DNA from: Chloroflexota bacterium
Lineage (GTDB): Bacteria > Chloroflexota > Dehalococcoidia > Lucifugimonadales > JACPCL1
Reading direction: 5' to 3'
DNA length: 49,360 nucleotides
Assembly: GCA_016179765.1 (NCBI GenBank)
Contig: JACPCL010000051.1
Span: 1-49,360 of the forward strand
Of this stretch, positions 41,486 through 49,360 are shown piece after piece. Made by a program: the position numbers and the translations under genes. Within the stretch, counting starts at the first letter, position 1, and the number at the start of each line of letters is the position of its first letter. The notes beneath the pieces are model-generated. The model did no database searches. It saw only the letters and a program-made list of their open reading frames with translations, and was not told the DNA's origin.

Positions 41486-41939
41486 TACGTTGCGAATGTG
41501 CTAACCAAAACTCCTGGAACTCAGGGGTGAACTCGTAGTTTGCCACCTGCCCCTGACGGTTCCTGGGGCCTCCGTAGCCCTCGACGCTGAACCGCCGCAA
41601 CACGAGCTGCACCAGCGCCCGGAGTCGCTCTCGGTCCATGTTGGCCAGCACCGTAGCCAGGCTGCCCTGCACGGCGGCCAGGGCGTTCCTGACCTTTATA
41701 CCCAGCTCCACGCCAGTGCTCATGGCCTGGAGCCGCTTCTCTGCCCGCTCCCTCTTCTCCAGCAGCTCCAGGGTCGTCTCTCTCGCGGCGTCCATGTCCA
41801 GGGCACCCGAGGCGACGGCATCCGCCAGCCGCTTCATGCCGCGCTCCGCCTCCAGCACCTCCGCTTTCAGGGTGGCGATCCGCTCCGGGTCCCCGGCCAG
41901 CTCCCTGGCGGCCTCCAGGTCCGGCCCCTGACGCTCTTG
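41421..41939 (-). pseudogene. Serine-recombinase-like C-terminal remnant fused to antisense of tRNA-Ala
   Basis: The open frame has no proper N terminus. Its conserved part, from about 41939 down to 41487, is a charged coiled-coil region (LEAERGMKRLADAVASGALD, LEKRERAEKRLQAM) followed by RALVQLVLRRFSVEGYG, resembling the C terminus of large serine recombinases. The last 21 residues ([14 protein letters not shown]...) are the antisense of the tRNA, a common sign of an integrase gene abutting its tRNA attachment site. The catalytic domain is absent, cut off by the integron-type cassette to the right. The recombinase identity rests on the coiled-coil pattern only, so it is moderate. Confidence 0.55.
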
Positions 41940-41965
41940 ACACGCGCCAGTGCCGCCGTTAATCT
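41937..41965 (+). promoter_or_regulatory. Possible promoter ahead of the cassette
   Basis: Perfect TTGACA (41937-41942) with TAATCT (41960-41965) at 17 bp, weak in the -10. It could drive the cassette ORF from outside the cassette. Confidence 0.3.
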
Positions 41966-41997
41966 GCTGTCGAATAGAATAGGGATAAAAGACACTG

Positions 41998-42673
41998 TTA
42001 GGCGGATACTGGATCACAGCGCATGGGAAACCTCACCTTCCAACAGATCTTCCGCTATGCCCTGCCTGGGGGGATTACGCTCCTCATTCTTCTCGGGGTT
42101 TACGACGCGCCCGGCTCGGAGAGCGGCGGGCACTTCGACGTGAGCTCGATTGGCGGGGCAGCGGTCTTGTCGGGAGTAGCGCTTGTTGTCGGCGGACTGA
42201 TCTATACACTCCATCGCGCCACAGCGTACCCCCTCATCTATCGTGTGTTGCTGCTTGCTGGAACGTTGCGGATCGATCCGAAGAAGAGTCGTGCCTGGAA
42301 CATTCTGTGGCCCTCAGACGAAGAACTGGACCGCGACATCCTCAGATGGTGCAAGCGCGCCAAGAAGGATTCCTCTGCATCAGGGCTGTCGGAATGGGCG
42401 ACTCAGATTCACTATATCTACTGCTCCGGCTGGGCCATCCTCGTAGGACACTTGATTGGATCGCTACTCGGTTGGACGACGCGATCCTCGCTTTATCGCT
42501 TCAGTTTCTGGCTTCTCCTGGCCTTTTTGGTCGCAGGACTCTATCACCATGCGCGGTATCTGTATTTCGATTCAAAGGTGCTGCGAGATGCCGATTCAGT
42601 TGAAACGCCGTGAAAGATCGTCTAACAACAGCATGCAGCGGACGGCGCTGCGCGCCGCCGCTGATGCCGGGCG
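41998..42673 (+). mobile_element. Single integron-type gene cassette (SALIN-like)
   Basis: The boundaries are G/TTAGGC (41997-42003, a perfect GTTRRRY) on the left and the attC R' site G/TTAGCC (42673-42679) on the right. Between them is one ORF (42023-42613) ending seven bases before attC, the standard cassette layout. No IntI gene is seen. Confidence 0.6.
42023..42613 (+). CDS. Cassette-borne membrane protein of unknown function
   Basis: A 196-residue protein with about four membrane helices: near residues 12-28, 45-62, 132-155 and 160-178. Between them is a soluble segment with WPSDEELDRDILRWCKRAKK. I recognise no family. It starts 25 bases inside the cassette and stops just before attC, as cassette genes usually do. 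No strong ribosome site is visible. Many cassette genes are such orphans; some act in defence, but nothing in this sequence proves it. Confidence 0.7.
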   Translation: MGNLTFQQIFRYALPGGITLLILLGVYDAPGSESGGHFDVSSIGGAAVLSGVALVVGGLIYTLHRATAYPLIYRVLLLAGTLRIDPKKSRAWNILWPSDEELDRDILRWCKRAKKDSSASGLSEWATQIHYIYCSGWAILVGHLIGSLLGWTTRSSLYRFSFWLLLAFLVAGLYHHARYLYFDSKVLRDADSVETP

Positions 42674-42679
42674 TTAGCC
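42620..42679 (+). repeat. attC-like integron recombination site, 60 bp
   Basis: R'' is GTCTAAC (42620-42626) and R' GTTAGCC (42673-42679), complementary at six of seven positions. The inner arm pairs GCAT-g-CAGCGG-ac-GGCG with CGCC-g-CCGCTG-ATGC (42631-42667) round a CTGCG loop, leaving extrahelical bases as in true attC sites. Confidence 0.68.
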
Positions 42680-42769
42680 AGACGAGCAAGGATGATGCCG
42701 AATCCGCACGTGCTGGTCCTGTCATAGATGACGGCAAGGCGCGAGTTCGTAGTTGCGCGGTGCTGATAG

Positions 42770-42994
42770 TCATGGCTCTCCTCCTGTTGGTTGTCGCTTG
42801 GGTCTGCCACCTGGCCCCTTCCGGTAGGTCCGGGCCAGCTCCTCGACGGCATCCCTGGGGATGGCCCAGTTCCGTCTCACCCGCACAGCGGGGAGCCTCC
42901 CCAGGCGGGCCATGCGGTCCACCGCGGCCCGGGTGACGCCCAGGAGTTGGGCCACCTGGCTGGGTGCGAGGAAGGGGGACGGCGTCTGGGACAT
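42770..42994 (-). CDS. Small HTH protein, excisionase/MerR-like
   Basis: A 74-residue protein with one helix-turn-helix: FLAPSQVAQLLGVTRAAVDRM then RVRRNWAIPRDAVEELA, the pattern of MerR/excisionase-type HTH_17 proteins that bind DNA at mobile elements. The start at 42994 follows AGGAG; an upstream ATG lacks a ribosome site. It is the last gene of the minus-strand helicase module and lies 90 bp right of the attC site. It could be an excisionase or an autoregulator. Confidence 0.75.
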   Translation of the reverse strand: MSQTPSPFLAPSQVAQLLGVTRAAVDRMARLGRLPAVRVRRNWAIPRDAVEELARTYRKGPGGRPKRQPTGGEP

Positions 42995-43018
42995 AGGACT
43001 CCTGTGTATCGTTTGCAT

Positions 43019-43291
43019 TGTTATACAAACGCAAAACTGTCACAAACAGCAACCCTTGTCAAGGGCCTTGGTTGCCATCCCCAGGGCCTTTTGATTAGCG
43101 GAGAGCGGCAGCCTCTGTCCGCCGTCCTTCGACTGGCTCAGGACGAGCGGACTTTTAAGAGACCCCGCTGCCATCCCTGGGATGCTCCCCAGAAGCGTCC
43201 CAGGGATGTCCCCACAGACGGAAGACTCCAGTACCTTCCAAAGAGCTGGGTTCCGCTCCCGCATGCCCAGGGCCCTGAGGTAATCCTGGCA
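43019..43291. other. Repeat-bearing spacer between HTH and helicase genes
   Basis: This gap holds a GTTTG...CAAAC inverted repeat just upstream of the HTH gene (about 43003-43026), possibly an operator, a hairpin at 43117-43152 with TTCGACTGGCTCAGGACGAG of the REP type, and a G/C-rich block at 43170-43215 that recurs near 48511. I see no gene. Confidence 0.5.
43117..43152. repeat. REP-like hairpin with TTCGAC...CTCAGGA
   Basis: GTCCGC-CG-TCCT pairs with AGGA-CGA-GCGGAC around TCGACTGGCTC. This form is common in environmental Chloroflexota genomes by my recall. Confidence 0.55.
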
Positions 43292-44911
43292 TCATGGCCT
43301 CACCTGTGGGCCTACACCAGCACCCACTACTTTGGGCTTGGCGCGGACGCCTCCACCGTGAGAGGTCACTAGCTCCAGGATGCGGTCCACCCGGAAAACC
43401 CGCTCCTCGCGCCGGGTGTGGCAGTAGGCGCGGAGGCCGGGAAATGTCTTGCCCCCATACGCCATGGGGCCAACCTCCAGGGGTGTCACCCGGCGCCGGC
43501 TCCTTTCGTCGGAGGCCTTCAGGTATGCCAGCTCCAGGTCGCGTCCGTCCCGGATCGCCTGGCGGATGACTTCCAGCTTCTCCTCCAGCGGCTGCCTTGC
43601 GTCGGCCTGGCGGTACTGGTAGCCGGTGATGAATCCCTGGACGCGGCGGTCCAGGAGGATGTGGCCCCGCTTCACCGGCCGCGTCAGGAGCAGGCCCTCC
43701 AGGGTCCGCAGCCGGCTCAGGGCGACGTAGAGCTGCCCGTGGGCGAAGGTGCCCCGAGAGAGGTCCACGACGACCCTGTCGAGGGTCAATCCCTGGCTCT
43801 TGTGCACCGTGATGGCCCAGGCAAGGCGCACCGGGAGTTGGATGAACTGGCCCACCGAGCGCGCTTTCAGCGTGCCAGCGTCCAGCTCGAAGCGGTACAT
43901 ATCCCACCGGTAGGGTGCGAGCTCTTCTTCGGCGCCGTCGGGCAGGACCACGGTCAGCCGTTCCGCGCCCGGGTCGATGGCGCCGATGGTCCCCATGGTG
44001 CCGTTGATCCACCGGCCCAGGGGATCGTTGCTGAGCAGCATCACCCGGGCATCCTCCTTCAGCCGCAACTCCGGCTCGGTGGGGAAGGCTCTGGGGTCGA
44101 ACTCGCCCTGGACCTCCGCGTGGAACAGGTGCTCCCGGCCAGGCAGCCGGTCCAACTGCTCCCGGTTGATGCGAGAGGCCCGGTCGTTGGTGGTGGTGAG
44201 GAAGGTGTGGTCGCCCAGCTCCTCGGGACGGATGTCCTGGCGCAGCCGGGCGTTCAGGAGGGCCAGTTCCTCGGCGGTGACGGTGCTGTTGCGGATGGCG
44301 TTCAGGACACTCAGGAACGCCTCATCGTGCTGGCGGAAGGTCCAGGTCAGCTCCGCCCACGCCAGCTCGACGCCCTGGAGGCAGCGGGCGCTGAAGAAGT
44401 AGGGACTCTCGTAGTAGTCCCCCTGGAACAGCCCCCGCTCTTGCTGCTGCACCACCGGCGCAAGCTGATAGAGGTCGCCGAAGAGGGCCAACTGCACTCC
44501 GCCCAAGGGCCTGCCTGGCTCCGGGCCGTTGAGCTCAAGGAACCGGGCCACGCAGTCCAGGAGGTCGGCCCGGACCATGGAGACCTCGTCAATGACGACT
44601 GTGTCCAGGCTCCGGTACAGCTCCTGCCGCGCCTTGGAGACCCGCCTGACCCGGTCGGGGGTGATGTCGGGCCGGAAGCGGAAGAAGGAGTGAATGGTCT
44701 CTCCGGACACGTTGACGGCGGCGACGCCCGTGGGGGCCAGGACGGCCACGTTCTTCCGCGTCCGGCGGCGGAACTCCTGGAGGAGGGTGGACTTGCCCGT
44801 GCCGGCCCGCCCGGTGACGAACACGTGGCGCCGGGTGTCCTCCAGTAGCCCCAGGGTGTGCCGGAACTCCTGGGTGAGCTCGATGTGTGGGGAGCGCGCT
44901 CGCTTCATCAT
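43292..44911 (-). CDS. PIF1-like helicase fused to a WYL domain
   Basis: A 539-residue superfamily 1B helicase. Walker A GRAGTGKST at residues 34-42, LAPTGVAAVNVSG, Walker B VVIDEVSM, FGDLYQLAPV, the HKSQGLTLDRVVVDLS motif and VALSRLRTLEGL are the PIF1/RecD-like signatures. The C-terminal 85 residues (LELAYLKASDERSRRRVTPLEVGPM..., RVFRVDRILEL) form a WYL domain, a ligand-sensing module common in defence-linked regulators. It follows the methylase remnant by 48 bp on the same strand. Two ATG codons stand at the start. The fusion and neighbours suggest a phage-defence or mobile-element role. Confidence 0.88.
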   Translation of the reverse strand: MMKRARSPHIELTQEFRHTLGLLEDTRRHVFVTGRAGTGKSTLLQEFRRRTRKNVAVLAPTGVAAVNVSGETIHSFFRFRPDITPDRVRRVSKARQELYRSLDTVVIDEVSMVRADLLDCVARFLELNGPEPGRPLGGVQLALFGDLYQLAPVVQQQERGLFQGDYYESPYFFSARCLQGVELAWAELTWTFRQHDEAFLSVLNAIRNSTVTAEELALLNARLRQDIRPEELGDHTFLTTTNDRASRINREQLDRLPGREHLFHAEVQGEFDPRAFPTEPELRLKEDARVMLLSNDPLGRWINGTMGTIGAIDPGAERLTVVLPDGAEEELAPYRWDMYRFELDAGTLKARSVGQFIQLPVRLAWAITVHKSQGLTLDRVVVDLSRGTFAHGQLYVALSRLRTLEGLLLTRPVKRGHILLDRRVQGFITGYQYRQADARQPLEEKLEVIRQAIRDGRDLELAYLKASDERSRRRVTPLEVGPMAYGGKTFPGLRAYCHTRREERVFRVDRILELVTSHGGGVRAKPKVVGAGVGPQVRP

Positions 44912-44959
44912 GGCCTGCCGTGGTCCTGAGTGTTGCTGGTGACGCTCATTACAGTTGCT

Positions 44960-47808
44960 TCACTCTCCCGTAGCGCCTATCTCCAGCAGCGCCGCCACAA
45001 GGCGGTCTATGCGCCCGGCGACGCTGTCCTCCTGGAGCGCCTTGCGGATGAATTGCCTTGCCCTGACAAAGTGGGTCCCCTCTTTCAGGGGTACCGCTGC
45101 GGCAAGACCCTCCGCATGGGCGGCGGCTTTGGCCAGCTCCTGGTGAAGAACGTTGGAAGGCGCGTAGCGAGGGATAGGGAGCGAAAGCAAAACCTTGTCA
45201 AAGTCTCGGGCACCCCACTGGCCACGGCTCTGCAGGTGTTCAGCCGTTTTCCGGGCGGTCTCGCTGTTGAGGACGGCAACCAGATAATGGCCTTCTGCCT
45301 CGTTCTCTACACTGAACCAGTAGAGCTTGTGCTCGATAAGTGCTGGCTGGTGTCGCACAATCGCCGCAGCCGGAAGAGTTCCCGAGGCTGCGTACAGAAC
45401 CCGAATAGGCGCGGGCGGGAACTGGGCCGTGAGCTGGCCATAGTAGTCAAGCTGCTCAGTCAGAGCCCGTCTGCCTTTCCCGTGGTGTGCCCACAGGCGC
45501 TCCGCTTCAGCGAGCCAGCCCGCCAGGTGGACGAAGCCCTTCCGCTGGGCCTCTCTGGAGTCCAGCAGTTGACCAGATTCCTGTTCCCACGGGACCACCG
45601 CCAGAATAGGTTCCAGCACACGGAACGGTGCCACTGACTCGCCCAGGTAGAGTGCTCTCAGGAACTCGGCCTCAACGTTGCGCCGCAACGTGGGCACACT
45701 CTTCCAGGGCGGCTTCTCCAGTCTGGTTCGCCGGCTTTCTACCAGAGGTGCGGTGGGGTTGTGGCCGAGTCTCCCAGCCTCTGCCAGTTGCACCCGAAAC
45801 AACACGGACGGGAACACTACGGCCCCGTCTCGGAAGCGCGTGGCATATCCGCTGCTAATCCGTGCCGCTCGCTCAGTCGGCCAAGGGATTTCTGTCCACG
45901 TCAGGTTCGCATCCGCCTCTGCCAGCGAGGCGTCGCGCCGGGGCAGCGTGCCCGAGGCGGCCAGTACTGTGGCAGGGAGCACTCTTCCCTCCCCGCCGCC
46001 AGGCCGCCCAAGCAGCACGCAGGAGGGGACGGGAAACATGGGCTGCACGTTGTCACTCAAAGCCCAGGCCTCGGTGAACTGCACGGTAGCCAGGGCCTGC
46101 TGCACCCTCTTGCCCCGCCTGGCGCCGTAGACGCCGGTACGGAACCCCTCGAACTGCCTCCGGGACATGGAAGCGAAGGGCATGACGAAGGCGATGACGG
46201 CCGTGGGTTTCAGGTACAGCTCCACGCACCGCACGAAGAAGTACGCGGACAGGTCCTGTTGTTGCGCTACCTGGCCCATCCAGATACCACGGCGCTGGCA
46301 TTCCTCCCGGAACCGCTCCTGGGTCCCCCGCTCCATGTACCGGTAGGAGAGCCAGGGCGGGTTGCCGACAACCACGTCGGCCCGCTGCTCTTGCTGGGAG
46401 AGCCAGACAGGGCGCACCAGGTTGCGGGCAACGAAGCCCCAGATGTGGTCGCGGCCTTCCGCGTGGAGCCTCCGCAGCAGCTCGTAGGTCTGGGCCAGCT
46501 TCTCAACGGTCTCCGGTGGCAGGGGATGCGTGCGCTGGAGCCACGCCTGGAGCCCGTCGCCAGCGGCATCCTGCCCGCTCAATTCCAGCATACGGTTGAT
46601 GACGGCGTCGAACAGCGCCGGGTCCCTGGCCACGTCGAAGGGAAACTCCAGGAGGGTGCCCTCTTCAGGCACCTCGATGAGAACCTCCCGCTCCGCCAGG
46701 AACCCACGGGTGTTCCACTGGAGGGAGTCGCCCAGGTAGACCGGGATGGTCAGGTGAGGCGGCCGGTGGCGCAGCCGTTCCTCGCCCAGGGCCAGAAGGT
46801 AGGTGACGCGGGCGATCTGCACGGCGACCGGTCAATGGCGCGGGCGCAGATGCGCTGGGCCAGCCAGTCCGGCGTGTAGTACTCGCCCAGGTCGTGCCGC
46901 TGCTCGGGGTCCACCAGGGACTCGTAGAGTCCCTTCAACACGTCGGTCTGGACGTCCCGAAGGCGGAACCGCCCGGCTTGCAAGGCGATGCGCCGTACCA
47001 GGTCATTCCCCTGGTGAGTCGAGAGCAGCCAATCGAAGAAGTCGGACTCCACGGTGCCGGTGATGCCTGCCTCCTGGAAGGGACGGCCCGCCAGCAGGCC
47101 CTCCGGCTCGGGGACATCCGCGCCCAGCACATGGGTGGCCATGGTCTTGGCGATGACGGAGAGGTAGGTGTGCTGGAAGAAGAGCAGGTCGGCGTCCACC
47201 GGGGAGCCGTAGACGCGCTCCAGGAGCCGCGCCCAAAGCTCCCGCTTCAGGCGGACGTCCGGGCGGACCCCAACCTCCACCCATGCCGCCTGGAGCTCCT
47301 CCCGGGCCATGTGCCAGGCCAGGCTCTCTCTCCCCAGCTCGCGGCGCACGGTGTCCGGCGTCGGGTCTAGGTCTACGCTGACGGCCACCACCGAGCTGAG
47401 CCAGGCCAGGAGATCTCGCGGGCTCTCCACTGGCGCGCTGAAGGACGGGAGGCGGCGAAGGGTGCCGTTGCGCAGCTCGTAGGGTGCAAAAGTCGCGCCG
47501 TCGGTGGCCGGGCCCACGAAGTGCTCGCCCGTCTCTGTTTCCCTCTGGGCCAGGTAGTCAGGCAGCTTCCGTTCGGCGTCCCGGGTCTCCCGGCGGAGAT
47601 CGGACTTGAACTCGAAGACCATCTTGCCCAGCAGGACGTCGATGCGCCCGTGGACCTCGGGCACAGGCCGCTCAAAGTCCACCTCGGTGCTCCTGGCGCC
47701 CAGGCCGTCCACCAGGAGTTGGTAGACCAGCGCCCGCACCTTCTCATGGCCTGGACGAGAGGCCAGCTCGGAGACGATTTCCCTGAGGCGGTCAGGTGAC
47801 AGAGGCAT
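44960..47808 (-). pseudogene. Type IIG-like restriction-methylase, deleted for SAM motif I and frameshifted
   Basis: Two frames together match one Eco57I-type protein. The N-terminal frame (47808 to about 46829) has a PD-(D/E)xK-like nuclease site (GRIDVLLGKMVFEFKSDL), a helical region, and GEYYTPDWLAQRICARAID, which normally precedes the SAM motif DPACGSG. That motif and about 60 following residues are absent: the reading switches frame near 46828, straight into VAVQIARVTYLLALGEERL. The second frame continues with YLGDSLQWNT, the catalytic NPPWLSYRYMERG and a target-recognition half to 44960. The start MPLSPDRL at 47808 follows AGGAAG. Without motif I it cannot bind SAM, so the enzyme is probably dead, unless the join is an assembly fault. 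The recognition site cannot be read. Confidence 0.82.
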
Positions 47809-47816
47809 GTTTCTTC

Positions 47817-48098
47817 CTAACGCTCGGTCTTTCGCCCGGTACTGGTCCCTCTGGCTGGTTTGACTGCGGGCTTGGCCTGGTCGCTCTCCGCACTGACGTT
47901 GAAGTAGATCCGTGCTGGTCCCACCTTCCGGCACGAGACCTCTCCCCGCTCTTCCAGGGCGGCGAGGAAGCCCGCCATGAACTGTCGGTTCACGTCCACA
48001 CGGCCAGCCAGCTCCATGATGGTCAGGCCAGGTTCGTTGGCCAGCGCGGCCTTCACATCCTGAGTGATAGTGGATTTCGACAGCCGCTTCGATGGCAC
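47817..48098 (-). CDS. Small winged-helix DNA-binding protein
   Basis: A 93-residue protein with a winged-helix pattern: STITQDVKAALANEPGLTIMELAGRVDVNRQFMAGFLAALEERGEVSCRKVGPARIYF, then a basic tail. It lies eight bases before the methylase, so the two are one operon, and is likely its controller protein. GTG at 48098 has AAGGA ahead; a second GTG at 48122, almost at the predicted transcription start, would add eight residues. No catalytic motif. Confidence 0.72.
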   Translation of the reverse strand: MPSKRLSKSTITQDVKAALANEPGLTIMELAGRVDVNRQFMAGFLAALEERGEVSCRKVGPARIYFNVSAESDQAKPAVKPARGTSTGRKTER

Positions 48099-48134
48099 GA
48101 ACGGGTATCCTTGTGCTAACACTAATGGCGTAAT

Positions 48135-48162
48135 ACTATACGCTTACGCGGTCTTCTGACAA
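48135..48162 (-). promoter_or_regulatory. Promoter of the winged-helix/methylase operon
   Basis: On the minus strand TTGTCA (48162-48157), 16-bp spacer, TATAGT (48140-48135). The transcription start would be about 48128. Confidence 0.6.
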
Positions 48163-48920
48163 GGGGCGGCCCGTGATATTCAAGCCGTCCGTATCGGAGG
48201 CAGCCAGCCCACCGCCACCCAGGCCGTTCCCCTCCCGAGCGCCTTCACTCGCGTCGGGCTTCCATCGGCCGCCGGGAAAGAGACGAATTGCTTGGCTGGC
48301 CGTGAAGCTGGGGTTACACGGCCCGCCAAGGGTGCACAGGAGCGGAGGGCATGGCGTAACGTCCATCAGGCGTGCCCACCTGCTGCAGATCCTGGCCCGC
48401 CCCGCCGGAAGCGTCCGCCACCTCTTGGAGCAGGAGGTACTGCTACGGCTTCCAATGCTCGTGGCTCCCGTCCGGGACGCCGGAGTACCTACCTTTGGCT
48501 ACCATCCCCGCCGTCCCTGGGGGACTCCCCGGGAAGCGTCCCCGTGGTATCCCCAGGGAGTCCCTGAAAACCTCCCTGACTCAGCTACCACGCCCATCCC
48601 TCCCCACACCACCCGGGTGGTTGGTCGGTCACTCTCTGGGGAATACCCTGGTGGCTATCCCCCAGGACACCACAGGGAGGTGTAGACCGGGGTGTGTCCC
48701 GGAAGGGTGTTCTCTACAGGGCGCACAGCCGGTGCACCTGGAGACGGAGCGGCTGGGAGTCCTCTGCCGGGGCATGGCCTCCCTGTCGTCCTGGAGGGTC
48801 AGCGGCGGGACCAAGCCTGACGCGGGACAGAGCCCGGTGACCTCCCGAGGGGAGAGCCCCCGGTGATGGAGCCGCAGGGCCAAGGACCTGTAACAGGGGC
48901 TGAAGAAGTTCAGAAAGATG
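48163..48920. other. Gene-poor stretch with G/C-rich repeats
   Basis: I find no supported gene in this 750-bp stretch. Open frames are Pro/Arg/Gly-rich and lack homologous motifs. A block near 48511-48556 (GTCCCTGGGGGACTCCCCGGGAAGCGTCCCC...) repeats one at 43170-43215, and a weaker relative follows near 48638-48676. It may be decayed gene sequence between the defence module and the transposon. Confidence 0.5.
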
Positions 48921-48997
48921 TGAGACAGTAGCCTAGCGAGAAAAGAGGAAAGGAGGCCAACCTTCTGAGTGAGCAAAACAAAAGAAGGAGGCCTCCT

Positions 48998-49360
48998 ATG
49001 CGGGTAGTAGCCCTACCCAGAGCATTCTATCAGATTGCATGGCGTCGTCCACAAGAGTTGTCCGAGCAAGCAGCCCAGCGACTCCGATGGGTCTGCGCCT
49101 GGCAGCCCGCCTGCGGCGGGATGGAGCAAGGGCAGAGCAGTACGCAGGCAGCGCAGACCTTGGACATTCCCAGGGCCACGCGTGGCGGCGGAGGCTCCTG
49201 CAACGGGGGCCGCTGGGATTGGAAGACGGGAGCCATAGGCCCAAGCGACCGCGGCGGCCCCGTTGGACGCCGGAGCTGGCCCAGGCCATCCTTGCCCTGC
49301 GGCAAGAGTACCCCCACTGGGGGAAAGAGAAGCTGGTGGTGCTCTTGCGCCGCCAGGGAT
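48998..49360 (+). pseudogene. Transposase fragment (IS481/IS3-like), frameshifted and cut by window end
   Basis: ATG at 48998, seven bases after AAGGAGG, opens a frame with AAQRLRWVCAWQ and the helix-turn-helix SSTQAAQTLDIPRAT. The homologous reading then moves to another frame near 49172-49182 and continues as HAWRRRLLQRGPLGLEDGS, RPRWTPELAQAILALRQEYP and HWGKEKLVVLLRRQG, typical of rve-type transposases of the IS481/IS3 group. The catalytic DDE domain would lie beyond the window. No slippery sequence is evident, so decay is more likely than programmed frameshifting. Confidence 0.75.

Noticed and set aside
41274-41508. Extended tatA frame running through tRNA-Ala
   Set aside because: The N-terminal part is antisense tRNA; the TatA family starts at MPRIGPTEL.
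48173-48866. Two long plus-strand frames as candidate genes
   Set aside because: Low-complexity Pro/Gly/Arg composition, two competing frames over the same repeats, no ribosome site and no recognisable domain.

Overview
The window is GC-rich, gene-dense bacterial chromosome. Gene content points to Chloroflexota, probably a Dehalococcoidia or SAR202-type lineage: MutL-like reactivase, CoxL/XdhA-type molybdoenzyme, HpcH aldolase, two MmgE/PrpD proteins, a lipoprotein with a Thr/Pro linker, lone FmdB. That taxon is an inference from gene families only; no rRNA gene is present.

Positions 1-20000 are mostly housekeeping. They hold mazG, a DUF1461 membrane protein, FmdB, an HpcH/HpaI aldolase, rpe, pheS without pheT, a DUF59-Mrp iron-sulfur pair, a GAF/PAS histidine kinase, pyrD, a MutL-like protein, glyA, a three-gene DUF488-DUF488-dual-OB operon, hpf, ccdA, a TPR protein, and an aquaglyceroporin-arsC operon. 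Short palindromes of the TAGGGGCG...CGCCCCTA type lie between genes, and a related G/C palindrome pair sits in frame inside mazG.

Positions 20000-36300 are metabolic and transport genes: a peptide-type ABC binding protein diverging from two permeases, two MmgE/PrpD proteins, a CapA-like phosphatase, an SDR protein lacking the usual Tyr, an S9 peptidase, an MFS exporter, and an XdhA-like subunit with a MoaD-like protein. The key discovery is at 24181-24942. A glutaredoxin-DinB fusion has an in-frame TGA exactly where the first Cys of the redox CxxC should be, followed by a SECIS-like hairpin at the correct distance. It is most likely an unannotated selenoprotein; ordinary gene finding would start it downstream and lose its active site.

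Positions 36400-41300 hold an ABC-2 exporter, a fused rRNA methyltransferase-Maf gene, and Tat genes (tatA/B-tatC facing a second tatA across a 46-nt perfect palindrome).

From tRNA-Ala (41410-41485) to the window end the DNA looks like an integrated island. A serine-recombinase-like C-terminal remnant runs into the antisense of the tRNA. Next comes a single integron-type gene cassette with its attC site and no IntI. A minus-strand module follows: winged-helix protein, type IIG-like restriction-methylase that has lost its SAM-binding motif I, PIF1-WYL helicase, and small HTH protein. A frameshifted transposase is cut by the window end.
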